Made by a program: the position numbers and the translations under genes. Below, piece by piece: positions 1 to 6,584 of a stretch of 26,496 nucleotides of DNA. Location of the stretch: the NCBI GenBank assembly GCA_016875255.1, contig VGRU01000027.1, positions 1 to 26,496 on the forward strand, read 5' to 3'. Origin of the DNA: Deltaproteobacteria bacterium (lineage in GTDB: Bacteria > Desulfobacterota > BSN033 > UBA1163). Numbering within the stretch: the first letter of the stretch is position 1; every line of letters begins with the position of its first letter. The notes under the pieces were generated by a model. The model had not been told where the DNA came from. It made no database searches and worked only from the letters and a program-made list of their open reading frames with translations.

Positions 1-152
1 AGAATGGAGTCCTCCATCAAAAGGTGATCGATAGAATTTCGGAATTTTGCCAAAGCCTGAGTTTGGAGGTTCTCGGCGTGATCGAATCCCCTCTGTTAGG
101 CCCTAAGGGAAACAAGGAATTTTTCATCTATTTAAAAAAGGTTGAATCGTAA
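1..152 (+). CDS. tlyA: TlyA-family rRNA 2'-O-methyltransferase, C-terminal end (partial)
   Basis: Only the last 49 codons lie in the window; the reading frame is open from base 3 to the TAA at 150-152. The tail VIESPLLGPKGNKEFFIYLK is the characteristic end of TlyA proteins, which fuse an S4-like RNA-binding domain to an FtsJ-type SAM-dependent methyltransferase and 2'-O-methylate cytidines in 16S and 23S rRNA. This segment is the final strand region of the methyltransferase fold. The final residues VES and the stop codon fall inside the left end of a MITE-like repeat (140-280), so the natural C-terminus was probably replaced when the element inserted. Identification rests on a short but distinctive tail. 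Confidence 0.82.
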   Translation, partial: NGVLHQKVIDRISEFCQSLSLEVLGVIESPLLGPKGNKEFFIYLKKVES

Positions 153-280
153 AAAGTCGTCACTCCGGTCCTGCGGCAGGAACCGGAGTCCAGAAGATTT
201 ATAATTACTCGAAAAGACTGGATTCCGGCCTTCGCCGGAATGACAGCAAGGAGTATTTTTTGACTTTTTACGAATGCATC
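140..280. mobile_element. MITE-like element, copy 1 (TCGTAAAAAGTC terminal inverted repeats)
   Basis: The termini are inverted repeats: TCGTAAAAAGTC near 148-159 and GACTTTTTACGA at 262-273. Inside are two hairpins, one around CACTCCGG/CCGGAGTCC and one around GGATTCCGG/CCGGAATGA. The element is flanked by A-runs (134-139 and 281-287), which may be a target duplication. Same family as 8383-8515 and 14101-14229; its interior is in inverted orientation relative to 14101-14229. No protein is encoded. Translations of the CCGGAAT hairpin give the well-known spurious peptide VIPAKAGIQ. Confidence 0.8.
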
Positions 281-300
281 AAAAAAAGAGGATTGATTCG

Positions 301-846
301 ATGGGCAGAGCAAAGGAACCCGGCCCCGCCAAACTTTTTATGAGTGTGATCGGTAAAGAGGATGATATCTGTTGTCAAGCGATGGAAGCATTAAAGAAGG
401 ACTTCGGTGAAATCGATTTCGTCAGTGAAAAGCTTCCGTTCGATTCGACCGAGTATTATGCCCAAGAGATGGGAAAAAACCTGTTCCGTCACTTCATCAC
501 TTTTGCGGCATCCGTTTCTCGGGGCTCCCTTCCCGACATTAAACTCACCACCAACCATCTGGAGGAGAAGTTTTCCGGCCCCGGTGGAAATCGCCGAATC
601 AATATCGACCCGGGCTACCTCTGTCAGGCCCATGTCGTTCTTGCCACGACGAAGGGCTATGCGCATCGGCCTTATCTTGAGAAAGGCATCTATGCCGATT
701 TGACGCTCATTTACCGGAATAAATCTTTTCAGCCATTGGACTGGACTTATCCTGACTACCGTCAGGAAAGAACCGTTCAACTCTTCAACCAGATCAGGAA
801 GCGATATCTTGAAAACTTAAAGGAGAGGAAAGATCATTCATGCTAA
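301..846 (+). CDS. DUF4416 family protein
   Basis: This 181-residue protein begins MGRAKEPGPAKLFMSVI, the usual opening of DUF4416 proteins, which are common in Desulfobacterota and have no established function. The ATG at 301 is preferred over an in-frame ATG at 274: AGAGGA (288-293) sits 7 nt upstream of 301, the family start matches, and 274 lies in the right end of the MITE-like element. Conserved-looking blocks are INIDPGYLCQAHVVLATTKGY and GIYADLTLIYRN in the second half. No signal peptide or membrane segment is visible. The stop codon overlaps the yicC start by 7 nt, so the two are probably translationally coupled. Confidence 0.85.
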   Translation: MGRAKEPGPAKLFMSVIGKEDDICCQAMEALKKDFGEIDFVSEKLPFDSTEYYAQEMGKNLFRHFITFAASVSRGSLPDIKLTTNHLEEKFSGPGGNRRINIDPGYLCQAHVVLATTKGYAHRPYLEKGIYADLTLIYRNKSFQPLDWTYPDYRQERTVQLFNQIRKRYLENLKERKDHSC

Positions 847-1718
847 AATCGATGACAGGCTATGGAAGAGGGGAAGGGGAGACCAGCCTGGGAAGGGTGC
901 TTGCGGAATCCCGCTCTGTCAATCATCGCTATGGCGATATCAACATCAGGCTTCCCAAACGTCTGGCGATCTTTGAAAACCGGATCAAAGAGATCATCCG
1001 GTCTCAGGTCTCGAGAGGAAGAATCGATGTCTCCATTAAACTGGAGGCTTTGGAAGGTGAGAAGGTTCAACTTCAGGTCGATTCCAATCTCGCGGAGCAG
1101 TATTTTCAGGCTCTTCTCTCATTGAAGGATAAGTTTCAGCTCAAGGGCGAGATCACATTGGAATTGTTAGCCGGAGCAAAAGACCTGATCTCAGTGAAGG
1201 AAGAGTCAGGGGACATCGACCCCTACTGGCAGGAGATCGTCCCGATCCTGAAACGGTCTTTGCAGGAGATGGACGAGATGAAGCGCTCGGAAGGGGATGC
1301 GCTTGCGAAGGATATTCAAAAAAGGCTGGAACGGATCAACCAGCTGCTAAAAGAGATCACAGATCAGTATCCTTCTTACGTTGATGCCTATCAAGGCAGG
1401 CTTCGGGAGAAGCTTCAATCTCTTCTGAGAGGAATCGAGGTGGATCCCATTCGGCTGCAACAGGAGATAGCCTTATTGGCCGAACGGACGGATATCACCG
1501 AAGAGGTCGTCAGGGCCCAAAGCCATCTCAGCCAGTTTGCCCTGCTCTTCAACGGGAATGAATCTGTGGGCAGAAAGATGGATTTTTTGCTTCAGGAAAT
1601 CCATCGCGAGGTCAATACGGTGAGCGCAAAGGCCAATGACGCGGAGATTTCCCAGAAGGTGGTGGAGATCAAGAGCGAATTGGAAAAGATCCGTGAACAG
1701 GTGCAGAACATTGAGTAG
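840..1718 (+). CDS. yicC: YicC/YloC family endoribonuclease
   Basis: 292 residues, full length for the family. The N-terminal YicC domain starts MLKSMTGYGRGEG and the C-terminal DUF1732 domain carries GRKMDFLLQEIHREVNTVSAKA near residues 240-262, ending in a coiled-coil-like tail. YicC proteins have been described as endoribonucleases involved in RNA turnover and stationary-phase fitness. The ATG at 840 follows AAGGAGAGG (about 820-828) and overlaps the DUF4416 stop. In many bacteria yicC is followed by a short remA/DUF370 gene and gmk; here that short gene is absent and the gap to gmk holds a palindromic repeat. Confidence 0.93.
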   Translation: MLKSMTGYGRGEGETSLGRVLAESRSVNHRYGDINIRLPKRLAIFENRIKEIIRSQVSRGRIDVSIKLEALEGEKVQLQVDSNLAEQYFQALLSLKDKFQLKGEITLELLAGAKDLISVKEESGDIDPYWQEIVPILKRSLQEMDEMKRSEGDALAKDIQKRLERINQLLKEITDQYPSYVDAYQGRLREKLQSLLRGIEVDPIRLQQEIALLAERTDITEEVVRAQSHLSQFALLFNGNESVGRKMDFLLQEIHREVNTVSAKANDAEISQKVVEIKSELEKIREQVQNIE

Positions 1719-1747
1719 TTAGATAGCCAAAAAGGATTTCGTTCACC

Positions 1748-1857
1748 GGTTACGGCAACGATGCCCGTATCGGTTAACGGTAACGGTTACGTAAAAAGAG
1801 AATTACAGCCGATAAACGTAACCTTTTACAAACGATACGGGCTTCGTCACCGTAACC
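1748..1857. repeat. Palindromic repeat family 2, copy 1 (upstream of gmk)
   Basis: A 110-bp imperfect palindrome. The left arm opens GGTTACGGCAACGATGCCCG and the right arm ends CGGGCTTCGTCACCGTAACC, with further complementary tracts (GGTTACGTAAAA against TTTTACAAACG-type sequence) inside. Its reverse complement aligns along its length with 21505-21626 upstream of rbfA. It ends 40 nt before the gmk start. No coding potential. Confidence 0.75.
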
Positions 1858-1897
1858 TAAGCCCTGAGCTATAGAGAGTTTATCTTAAGGAATTAGA

Positions 1898-2497
1898 ATG
1901 GGTAAGAAAAACCAGGAAGATCAACTGGGAAAAGGCCTTGTTTTTGTTATCTCCGCGCCATCAGGCACAGGGAAGACCACGCTGGTGAGGCGGGTGATGG
2001 AAGAACTGCCATGCCTTCGCTTCTCTGTCTCTTACACCACACGGCCTCCCAGGGCCGGCGAGAAGGAGGGGGTGGATTACCGCTTTGTTTCCCCGGATGT
2101 TTTTCAGGAGATGGTTGCGAAAGAGCAATTCTTAGAATGGGCAGAGGTTTTAGGACATTATTATGGAACAGCCTGGGTCGATCCTAAGGCTTTGGAGAGA
2201 GAAGGGGTGGATCTGATCCTCGATATTGATACACAGGGAGCAAAGAAGGCGAAGGAAAAGCTTGACCATGCCATCTTGATCTTCCTTCTCCCGCCCTCCA
2301 TCGACTCCCTTAAGGAACGATTGATGGGCAGGGGCCTCGATTCAGCAGAGACCATCCAATTTCGCCTGGCCCATGCAAAGAGGGATGTTGGGGAGGCGCA
2401 CTGGTATCACCACATCGTCATCAATGAGAGGATCGAAGAAGCTGTTGAAAAATTGAAGGCCATCATCATCGATGAGAGACGTAAAAGAGATTTCTGA
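1898..2497 (+). CDS. gmk: Guanylate kinase
   Basis: 199 residues, typical length. It phosphorylates GMP to GDP with ATP in purine nucleotide synthesis, in the cytoplasm. The P-loop SAPSGTGKTTL is at residues 19-29, the GMP-binding SVSYTTRPPRAGEKEGVDY at 44-62 and the lid-region residues RL..A in the C-terminal third; DIDTQGAK replaces the usual DIDVQGA. The ATG at 1898 has AAGGA (about 1886-1890) upstream. It lies downstream of yicC and upstream of rpoZ, a very common bacterial order, but a palindromic repeat separates it from yicC. Confidence 0.97.
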   Translation: MGKKNQEDQLGKGLVFVISAPSGTGKTTLVRRVMEELPCLRFSVSYTTRPPRAGEKEGVDYRFVSPDVFQEMVAKEQFLEWAEVLGHYYGTAWVDPKALEREGVDLILDIDTQGAKKAKEKLDHAILIFLLPPSIDSLKERLMGRGLDSAETIQFRLAHAKRDVGEAHWYHHIVINERIEEAVEKLKAIIIDERRKRDF

Positions 2498-2555
2498 AAA
2501 AGTCCAGAAATCTCTTAAAAATCTGTGGAATCTTTTTTTTAAAATCTGTGGAATC
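2485..2555 (+). repeat. Hairpin over the gmk stop codon plus two 15-bp direct repeats
   Basis: An 11-bp perfect inverted repeat (AAGAGATTTCT at 2485-2495, AGAAATCTCTT at 2506-2516) spans the gmk stop codon. It is followed by two exact copies of AAAATCTGTGGAATC (2518-2532 and 2541-2555). There is no T-run directly after the stem, so this is not a good intrinsic terminator; it could be an RNA processing or stability element between gmk and rpoZ. Confidence 0.6.
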
Positions 2556-2602
2556 AGAGAGCAAAGATAGTTTTTCAGAGCTCTCCAAAAAGGAGGAGAA
2601 TC

Positions 2603-2824
2603 ATGGCAAGAGTTACCGTGGAGGACTGTTTGAAAAAGGTGGAAAGCCGGTTTGAACTGGTTGTCCTGGCTGCAAAAAGGGCCAAGATGTTGATGAAGGG
2701 GGCAAAACCCCTTGTGGAAACGGATAACCGGTCTGTTGTGAACGCCCTGAGAGAAGTGGCTGCCGGGAAGGTAAAATTAGCTCCTCCGAAAGAGAAACAG
2801 GCCCATTCCTCTCAAGAGGAATAA
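2603..2824 (+). CDS. rpoZ: DNA-directed RNA polymerase omega subunit
   Basis: 73 residues. [20 protein letters not shown] followed by LAAKRAKML and the [18 protein letters not shown] block are diagnostic for omega, the small subunit that helps assemble the beta' subunit into RNA polymerase. A strong AAAGGAGGAG (about 2589-2598) precedes the ATG. The C-terminal 15 residues are lysine/glutamate rich and poorly conserved in the family. The stop TAA shares one base with the ATG of the HD-domain gene (TAATG), implying translational coupling. Confidence 0.96.
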   Translation: MARVTVEDCLKKVESRFELVVLAAKRAKMLMKGAKPLVETDNRSVVNALREVAAGKVKLAPPKEKQAHSSQEE

Positions 2825-4257
2825 TGAAGACAGGGATCAAAGAAAAAAGAAGAGCGGTCGAAAGTCAGGGGACCGGACTGATTGCCGATCCCATCTATCA
2901 CTATATCGTGATGACTGACCGCATCGCAGGCGAGAAGACGGAAAGGGATGTGATCGACTCTCCTTATCTCCAACGGCTCCGCCGCATCTTTCAACTCCAG
3001 AGCGCCCGCTGGGTTTTCCCCTCCGCAGAGCATACCCGCTTTCAGCATTCCCTCGGAACGATGCATGTGGCAGGGGTTTTTTCCGATCAACTCTATCCTT
3101 CCCTCTTTGCTCTCTTTAAATCGGACCTTCCGTCCTTTTCCTATATCAAAGAGCTTCTGAGGATGGCCGGACTGCTTCATGACATCGGACATGGCCCTTT
3201 CTGCCATTTCTTTGACGAGCAATATCTAACGCGCTTTAAGACCAATCATGAAGAGATCGGACAACACATCATCCGTGAAATAATCGCTCCCATCCTGAAG
3301 GGAATTCGAAGAAGCGTCGGAGGCCCTTTTGAAAAATCGGAGGCGCTCGATCCGGAGCAGGTCGCCTTTCTCATCAAAAGGCCGCAAAAGAAGGCGAAGC
3401 AAAAGCATCCAGAATGGCTCGTCTTTCTCCAGCAGCTCTTTAAGGGAATCTTCACCTTCGACAATATCGATTATATCCTTCGGGATGCCTATATGACCGG
3501 CGTCTCCATCGGCCCTGTTGACTGGAGGCGTCTCCTCTATTACACCTCCTTCCGGAGGGAGGGGCTGGCTCTGGATAAAAGAGGAATGGACGCCCTGGCC
3601 ATGTTCCTCAATGCGCGTCTCTATCTTTATTCCAATGTTTACTATCACCGGACAACACGCTCCATCGATCTTCAGCTCCAGGAAATCTTTAAGGAAACGA
3701 TGGAGATCCTCTGCCCCTATCATCCGCTCAAGGAGGTCGAACAATATCTTGTCTTAACCGACTGGTTTCTGATGGAGAGGGTGATGGAATGGAAGCAATC
3801 CCTGTCGCCGAAGGAAAAGCGGCTGGGGGAAAAATGGGGGGAAGTGCTTTCGAGGAAGTTAAAATGGAGCAGTGTCTTTGAGGAAAAATTAACCCTTAAG
3901 GAGATGGAGGTTGGACGCCCCGTCTTTTTAACTCCGGAAGAAGTCAAGCAAAGAATGGAAAGGGTTTTGCCCAGGCCTTTGAAAACGGTCGAATTTCATG
4001 TTGACATGGCCCATCACGATCCCAGACCCCTCAATCCATGGCATGAGACAGCGGGGGCGACCCTGCTCATCTATGATCCGGGAACCCGGAGGATTTCAAG
4101 AGAACCTCTCCAGAGGGTGTTCCAGTATATCCCGGCCAAGGTGGCCATCTGCCGCGTCTATGCGCTGGACCACCGTTTTGACCGCCAGCTCGGTCAGGCC
4201 GCTCGCCGGGCGCTTGCTTCGGAAGGGCCTATGGAGATTTATGAAACGAATCTTTAA
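2824..4257 (+). CDS. HD-domain metal-dependent phosphohydrolase (dGTPase/SAMHD1-like superfamily)
   Basis: 477 residues. The HD metal site is intact: SAEHTRFQHSLGTMH at residues 67-81 supplies the first histidine (H75 or H70), LLHDIGHGPFCHFF at 117-130 supplies H119-D120 and H123, and FDNIDYILRDAYMTG at 212-225 supplies the distal aspartate. This arrangement matches COG1078-type HD phosphohydrolases, relatives of dGTP triphosphohydrolases; the true substrate cannot be read from sequence. The C-terminal half (about 300-477) is less conserved and may serve oligomerisation. The start overlaps rpoZ by one base. No signal peptide is visible. It is often found near housekeeping genes without a clear pathway link. 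Confidence 0.87.
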   Translation: MKTGIKEKRRAVESQGTGLIADPIYHYIVMTDRIAGEKTERDVIDSPYLQRLRRIFQLQSARWVFPSAEHTRFQHSLGTMHVAGVFSDQLYPSLFALFKSDLPSFSYIKELLRMAGLLHDIGHGPFCHFFDEQYLTRFKTNHEEIGQHIIREIIAPILKGIRRSVGGPFEKSEALDPEQVAFLIKRPQKKAKQKHPEWLVFLQQLFKGIFTFDNIDYILRDAYMTGVSIGPVDWRRLLYYTSFRREGLALDKRGMDALAMFLNARLYLYSNVYYHRTTRSIDLQLQEIFKETMEILCPYHPLKEVEQYLVLTDWFLMERVMEWKQSLSPKEKRLGEKWGEVLSRKLKWSSVFEEKLTLKEMEVGRPVFLTPEEVKQRMERVLPRPLKTVEFHVDMAHHDPRPLNPWHETAGATLLIYDPGTRRISREPLQRVFQYIPAKVAICRVYALDHRFDRQLGQAARRALASEGPMEIYETNL

Positions 4258-4310
4258 GAGACATAATCACTCGTATATGAGGGAAATTCCATTCCATTGA
4301 TAGAAGGAGT

Positions 4311-4373
4311 CGATAGGCGGTTTTTTTTAACCCCGCCTCCAACACAGGCGGGACACGAATGTCCCGCCTATCG
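4311..4373. repeat. REP-like nested hairpin
   Basis: The outer 10-bp perfect inverted repeat CGATAGGCGG/CCGCCTATCG (4311-4320 and 4364-4373) encloses two overlapping alternatives: CCCGCCT/AGGCGGG and GGCGGGAC/GTCCCGCC. It looks like a dispersed extragenic palindrome rather than a terminator, although a T8 tract lies inside the left arm. It fills much of the 182-nt gap between the HD gene and the MoxR cassette. Confidence 0.6.
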
Positions 4374-4407
4374 GGTGTAATTAAATTTTATCAGGAAGGA
4401 ACATTAT

Positions 4408-4437
4408 TTGTCTTTGAAGCGTTGACCGTGTTATGAT
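4408..4437 (+). promoter_or_regulatory. Possible sigma-70-type promoter for the MoxR cassette
   Basis: TTGTCT (4408-4413), 18 nt, then TATGAT (4432-4437). The predicted start of transcription would be near 4444, just past the ATG at 4440, which would favour translation from the second in-frame ATG at 4452. Weak -35 match; offered as a candidate only. Confidence 0.3.
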
Positions 4438-4439
4438 TA

Positions 4440-5813
4440 ATGAAAATTAAAATGAATGACAGAAAGGTTTTAGTCGTGGAAAAGAACGGATATCAGAAAC
4501 AGGTGATGGGGATCTATCAATTTATCAGCGACCATCTCTACTTCAATCGACCCGATATCGAAATCAAAGGCGAGGCCTATAATTCCGCCATCCTCTTAAG
4601 CCTGCTGACCGGCCTGACCAAAGGAAAAGAGCTGATCATCGGAGAACCGGGATTGGGAAAGACGACTTCCGCTGAATTTATCTGTTCATTGGTCTACCAA
4701 TTTCCGTTGGGTGTGATCTGGGGAAGTGAAGTTTCAGGCCATCCCGAACAGACCGAGGAAAAAATCATCGGAAGGCCCGATCTTGGAAAACTGAACCGGG
4801 GGGAGGAAGATGTGGTGTGGACCAATTTCTCCCAGGTGCCGGTCAAGATTGTGGATGAGATCAACCGCCTCCCCGAGACCAAACAGAGCATGATCCTCGA
4901 CGGAGTGGACCGGGGGAACTGGGAATACCTGAACGAGATGATCATCAACGATGAATACTGCCTCTTTGCCACCGCCAATTATCAGGACGGAGGGACAAAC
5001 ACGATCATCGCACCCTTGGTCGACCGGTTCGATGTCATCGTGGAGTCGAGATATCCTGGCGCCAATCTCTCCTTTCTTATCGGGAAATCCCGTGGGAAGG
5101 ACCACATCCTGAGGCATCCCAAATATGAAAGGGACCTCTATCGTATTTTGAAATCGAAGATCGCCTATCAGAAGAAGATTCCGAAACTTGAGGAGATCTG
5201 TGACGCCTTCGGAGAACATGTCCAGGAAACCCTTGGGGTAAAACCCCTTCGGAGAGAAGATCGCGACCGGATCCGAACCGAGATGGGAAGTCTCGACCTG
5301 GACCTCGATGCCAGCGCTTTTGCACGGATGCTTTTGGCCGAACTCTCCTTCTGCGACCGATACGGCCAGAAGAGAATCGTCGAAAACTGTGAAGAGGGAT
5401 GCCATTATACCGGCTATCTCTGCCGTCAGATCAAGAATTGCGCCTCAAACCGCCTTCCGACTTCCATCAAGCTCTTCTCCCAGGGGCTGGCATGGTTGTT
5501 GGGGGATTCCGAAATCGATATCGAACATGTGAAGGCGGTCATGCCCTTTGCCCTTTCGCACCGGGTCCAGTGGAAGGACGAGATTCTCTCTCAAAAAGAG
5601 AAGGCCAAACGGGATGATCCTTTCCAGATCTTTCTTGCCAAGGAAGCAGTGAAGACCGTTTCCCAGAGATACCGGGAGCAGAGCGATCATCTAAAGGATG
5701 CGCTTGCACTTGGATCAAAGATCTTTCAGGGCGAATCCCTGGAGCCCCTGGAAGGAGATCATCCGATTTATACCGAAATCAAGAAAGATATCCGCCATAG
5801 AAGAAATCATTGA
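4440..5813 (+). CDS. MoxR-type AAA+ ATPase with four-cysteine insertion
   Basis: 457 residues. Walker A GEPGLGKT is at 68-75, Walker B KIVDEINR at 136-143, sensor-1 FATAN ends at N180 and the arginine-finger block PLVDRFD is at 192-198, the MoxR arrangement. A cysteine cluster, C317-x3-C321-x6-C328-x5-C334, follows in the lid region just before the sensor-2-like NRLPTSIK; it could bind Zn or an iron-sulfur cluster. MoxR ATPases usually act with a VWA partner to remodel or metallate a target enzyme (CoxD/CoxE, NorQ/NorD, RavA/ViaA); the VWA partner is two genes downstream. Start at 4440 or 4452 is uncertain because no Shine-Dalgarno is visible; an in-frame TGA at 4434 limits extension. The stop overlaps the next start (TGATG). 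Confidence 0.85.
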   Translation: MKIKMNDRKVLVVEKNGYQKQVMGIYQFISDHLYFNRPDIEIKGEAYNSAILLSLLTGLTKGKELIIGEPGLGKTTSAEFICSLVYQFPLGVIWGSEVSGHPEQTEEKIIGRPDLGKLNRGEEDVVWTNFSQVPVKIVDEINRLPETKQSMILDGVDRGNWEYLNEMIINDEYCLFATANYQDGGTNTIIAPLVDRFDVIVESRYPGANLSFLIGKSRGKDHILRHPKYERDLYRILKSKIAYQKKIPKLEEICDAFGEHVQETLGVKPLRREDRDRIRTEMGSLDLDLDASAFARMLLAELSFCDRYGQKRIVENCEEGCHYTGYLCRQIKNCASNRLPTSIKLFSQGLAWLLGDSEIDIEHVKAVMPFALSHRVQWKDEILSQKEKAKRDDPFQIFLAKEAVKTVSQRYREQSDHLKDALALGSKIFQGESLEPLEGDHPIYTEIKKDIRHRRNH

Positions 5814-6577
5814 TGAAGAACGGTTGTTCAAAGAAGAAGGCTCTCCTTTCTCCTCAGCAAGAGGTCCGAGCTCCCCTTATTAATCCATTCGAAGAATTCA
5901 GAGCCTTCCAATTCAAACATACGGAGATTCCTCTGGACCAGATCGTCCGGTCCACCGAGGCCATCATGGACCAGATTCGTCTGGGGTATGAGAGGCTTCT
6001 GGAAGAAGAAGCAAAGGAACTGGTCTGGATGGTGCAATATAATACGATCATCAAGGCCTATGAGGTGGCGGAGAAGTATGTTAAGGAGATCGATTATTCC
6101 GCGGAAGATATCGAGGATTTTTGCTTTGCTCTCGAAACCCCCCAGAAGGTCCCCTATCTCATTCCAGGGCCAGCGGGAATCTACATCTCCGCATTGTGTA
6201 ATTATGCGAAAGAGGAGGAGATCGTTCTAAAGCTTTCGGAGCTGAAGACAGAGATCAATCTCATCGGGTTTAGACTGCCGAGGGGGAAACGTCTGATGGT
6301 GGAGGGGGATACGGGCGATTTCACGGGCATTGGCCTTGAGGGCGGAGAATTGCTGGTGGAGGGAAACACAAAGAACTGGACCGGAGCAGGGATGAGGGCC
6401 GGCAAGATACTGGTTAAAAAGAATATCGGCCTCCATACTGGGGAGTGGATGATGGGGGGTGAAATCTACGTGGAAGGAAGGGTAAGGGGGCTTGGAAATA
6501 TCGTTGAAGGAAAAGTCTACGAGAGAGATAAGCTTGTTTATCCAGGAAAGGCCCGTTTCCCCAACCAATATTATTAG
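5813..6577 (+). CDS. GXGXG-motif beta-helix protein (GltB C-terminal / FwdC-like)
   Basis: 254 residues. The C-terminal part (about 160-235) has regularly spaced glycines in the pattern of the GXGXG beta-helix found in the glutamate synthase large subunit and formylmethanofuran dehydrogenase subunit C: VEGDTGDFTGIGLEGGEL, VEGNTKNWTGAGMRAGKI, KNIGLHTGEWMMGGEI. Before it lies a short block, IPGPAGIYISALCNY (117-131), and an alpha-helical acidic N-terminus. The protein is far too short to be either enzyme and has no amidotransferase or metal-pterin domain, so it may be a scaffold, regulator or target-recognition subunit. ATG 5813 overlaps the MoxR stop by one base; a TTG at 5810 is less likely. 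It is sandwiched between MoxR and VWA genes. Confidence 0.75.
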   Translation: MKNGCSKKKALLSPQQEVRAPLINPFEEFRAFQFKHTEIPLDQIVRSTEAIMDQIRLGYERLLEEEAKELVWMVQYNTIIKAYEVAEKYVKEIDYSAEDIEDFCFALETPQKVPYLIPGPAGIYISALCNYAKEEEIVLKLSELKTEINLIGFRLPRGKRLMVEGDTGDFTGIGLEGGELLVEGNTKNWTGAGMRAGKILVKKNIGLHTGEWMMGGEIYVEGRVRGLGNIVEGKVYERDKLVYPGKARFPNQYY

Positions 6578-6584
6578 GCGATCC

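Noticed and set aside
128..313. Minus-strand reading frame containing VIPAKAGIQ
   Set aside because: It is the translation of MITE-like copy 1 and its flanks; the same peptide arises from this repeat in many genomes.
4734..5405. 223-codon minus-strand frame opposite the MoxR gene
   Set aside because: Antisense shadow; the + strand frame has intact Walker motifs.
6492..6584. N-terminal extension of the VWA protein
   Set aside because: These codons overlap the GXGXG gene and add residues without support; ATG 6585 is preferred.
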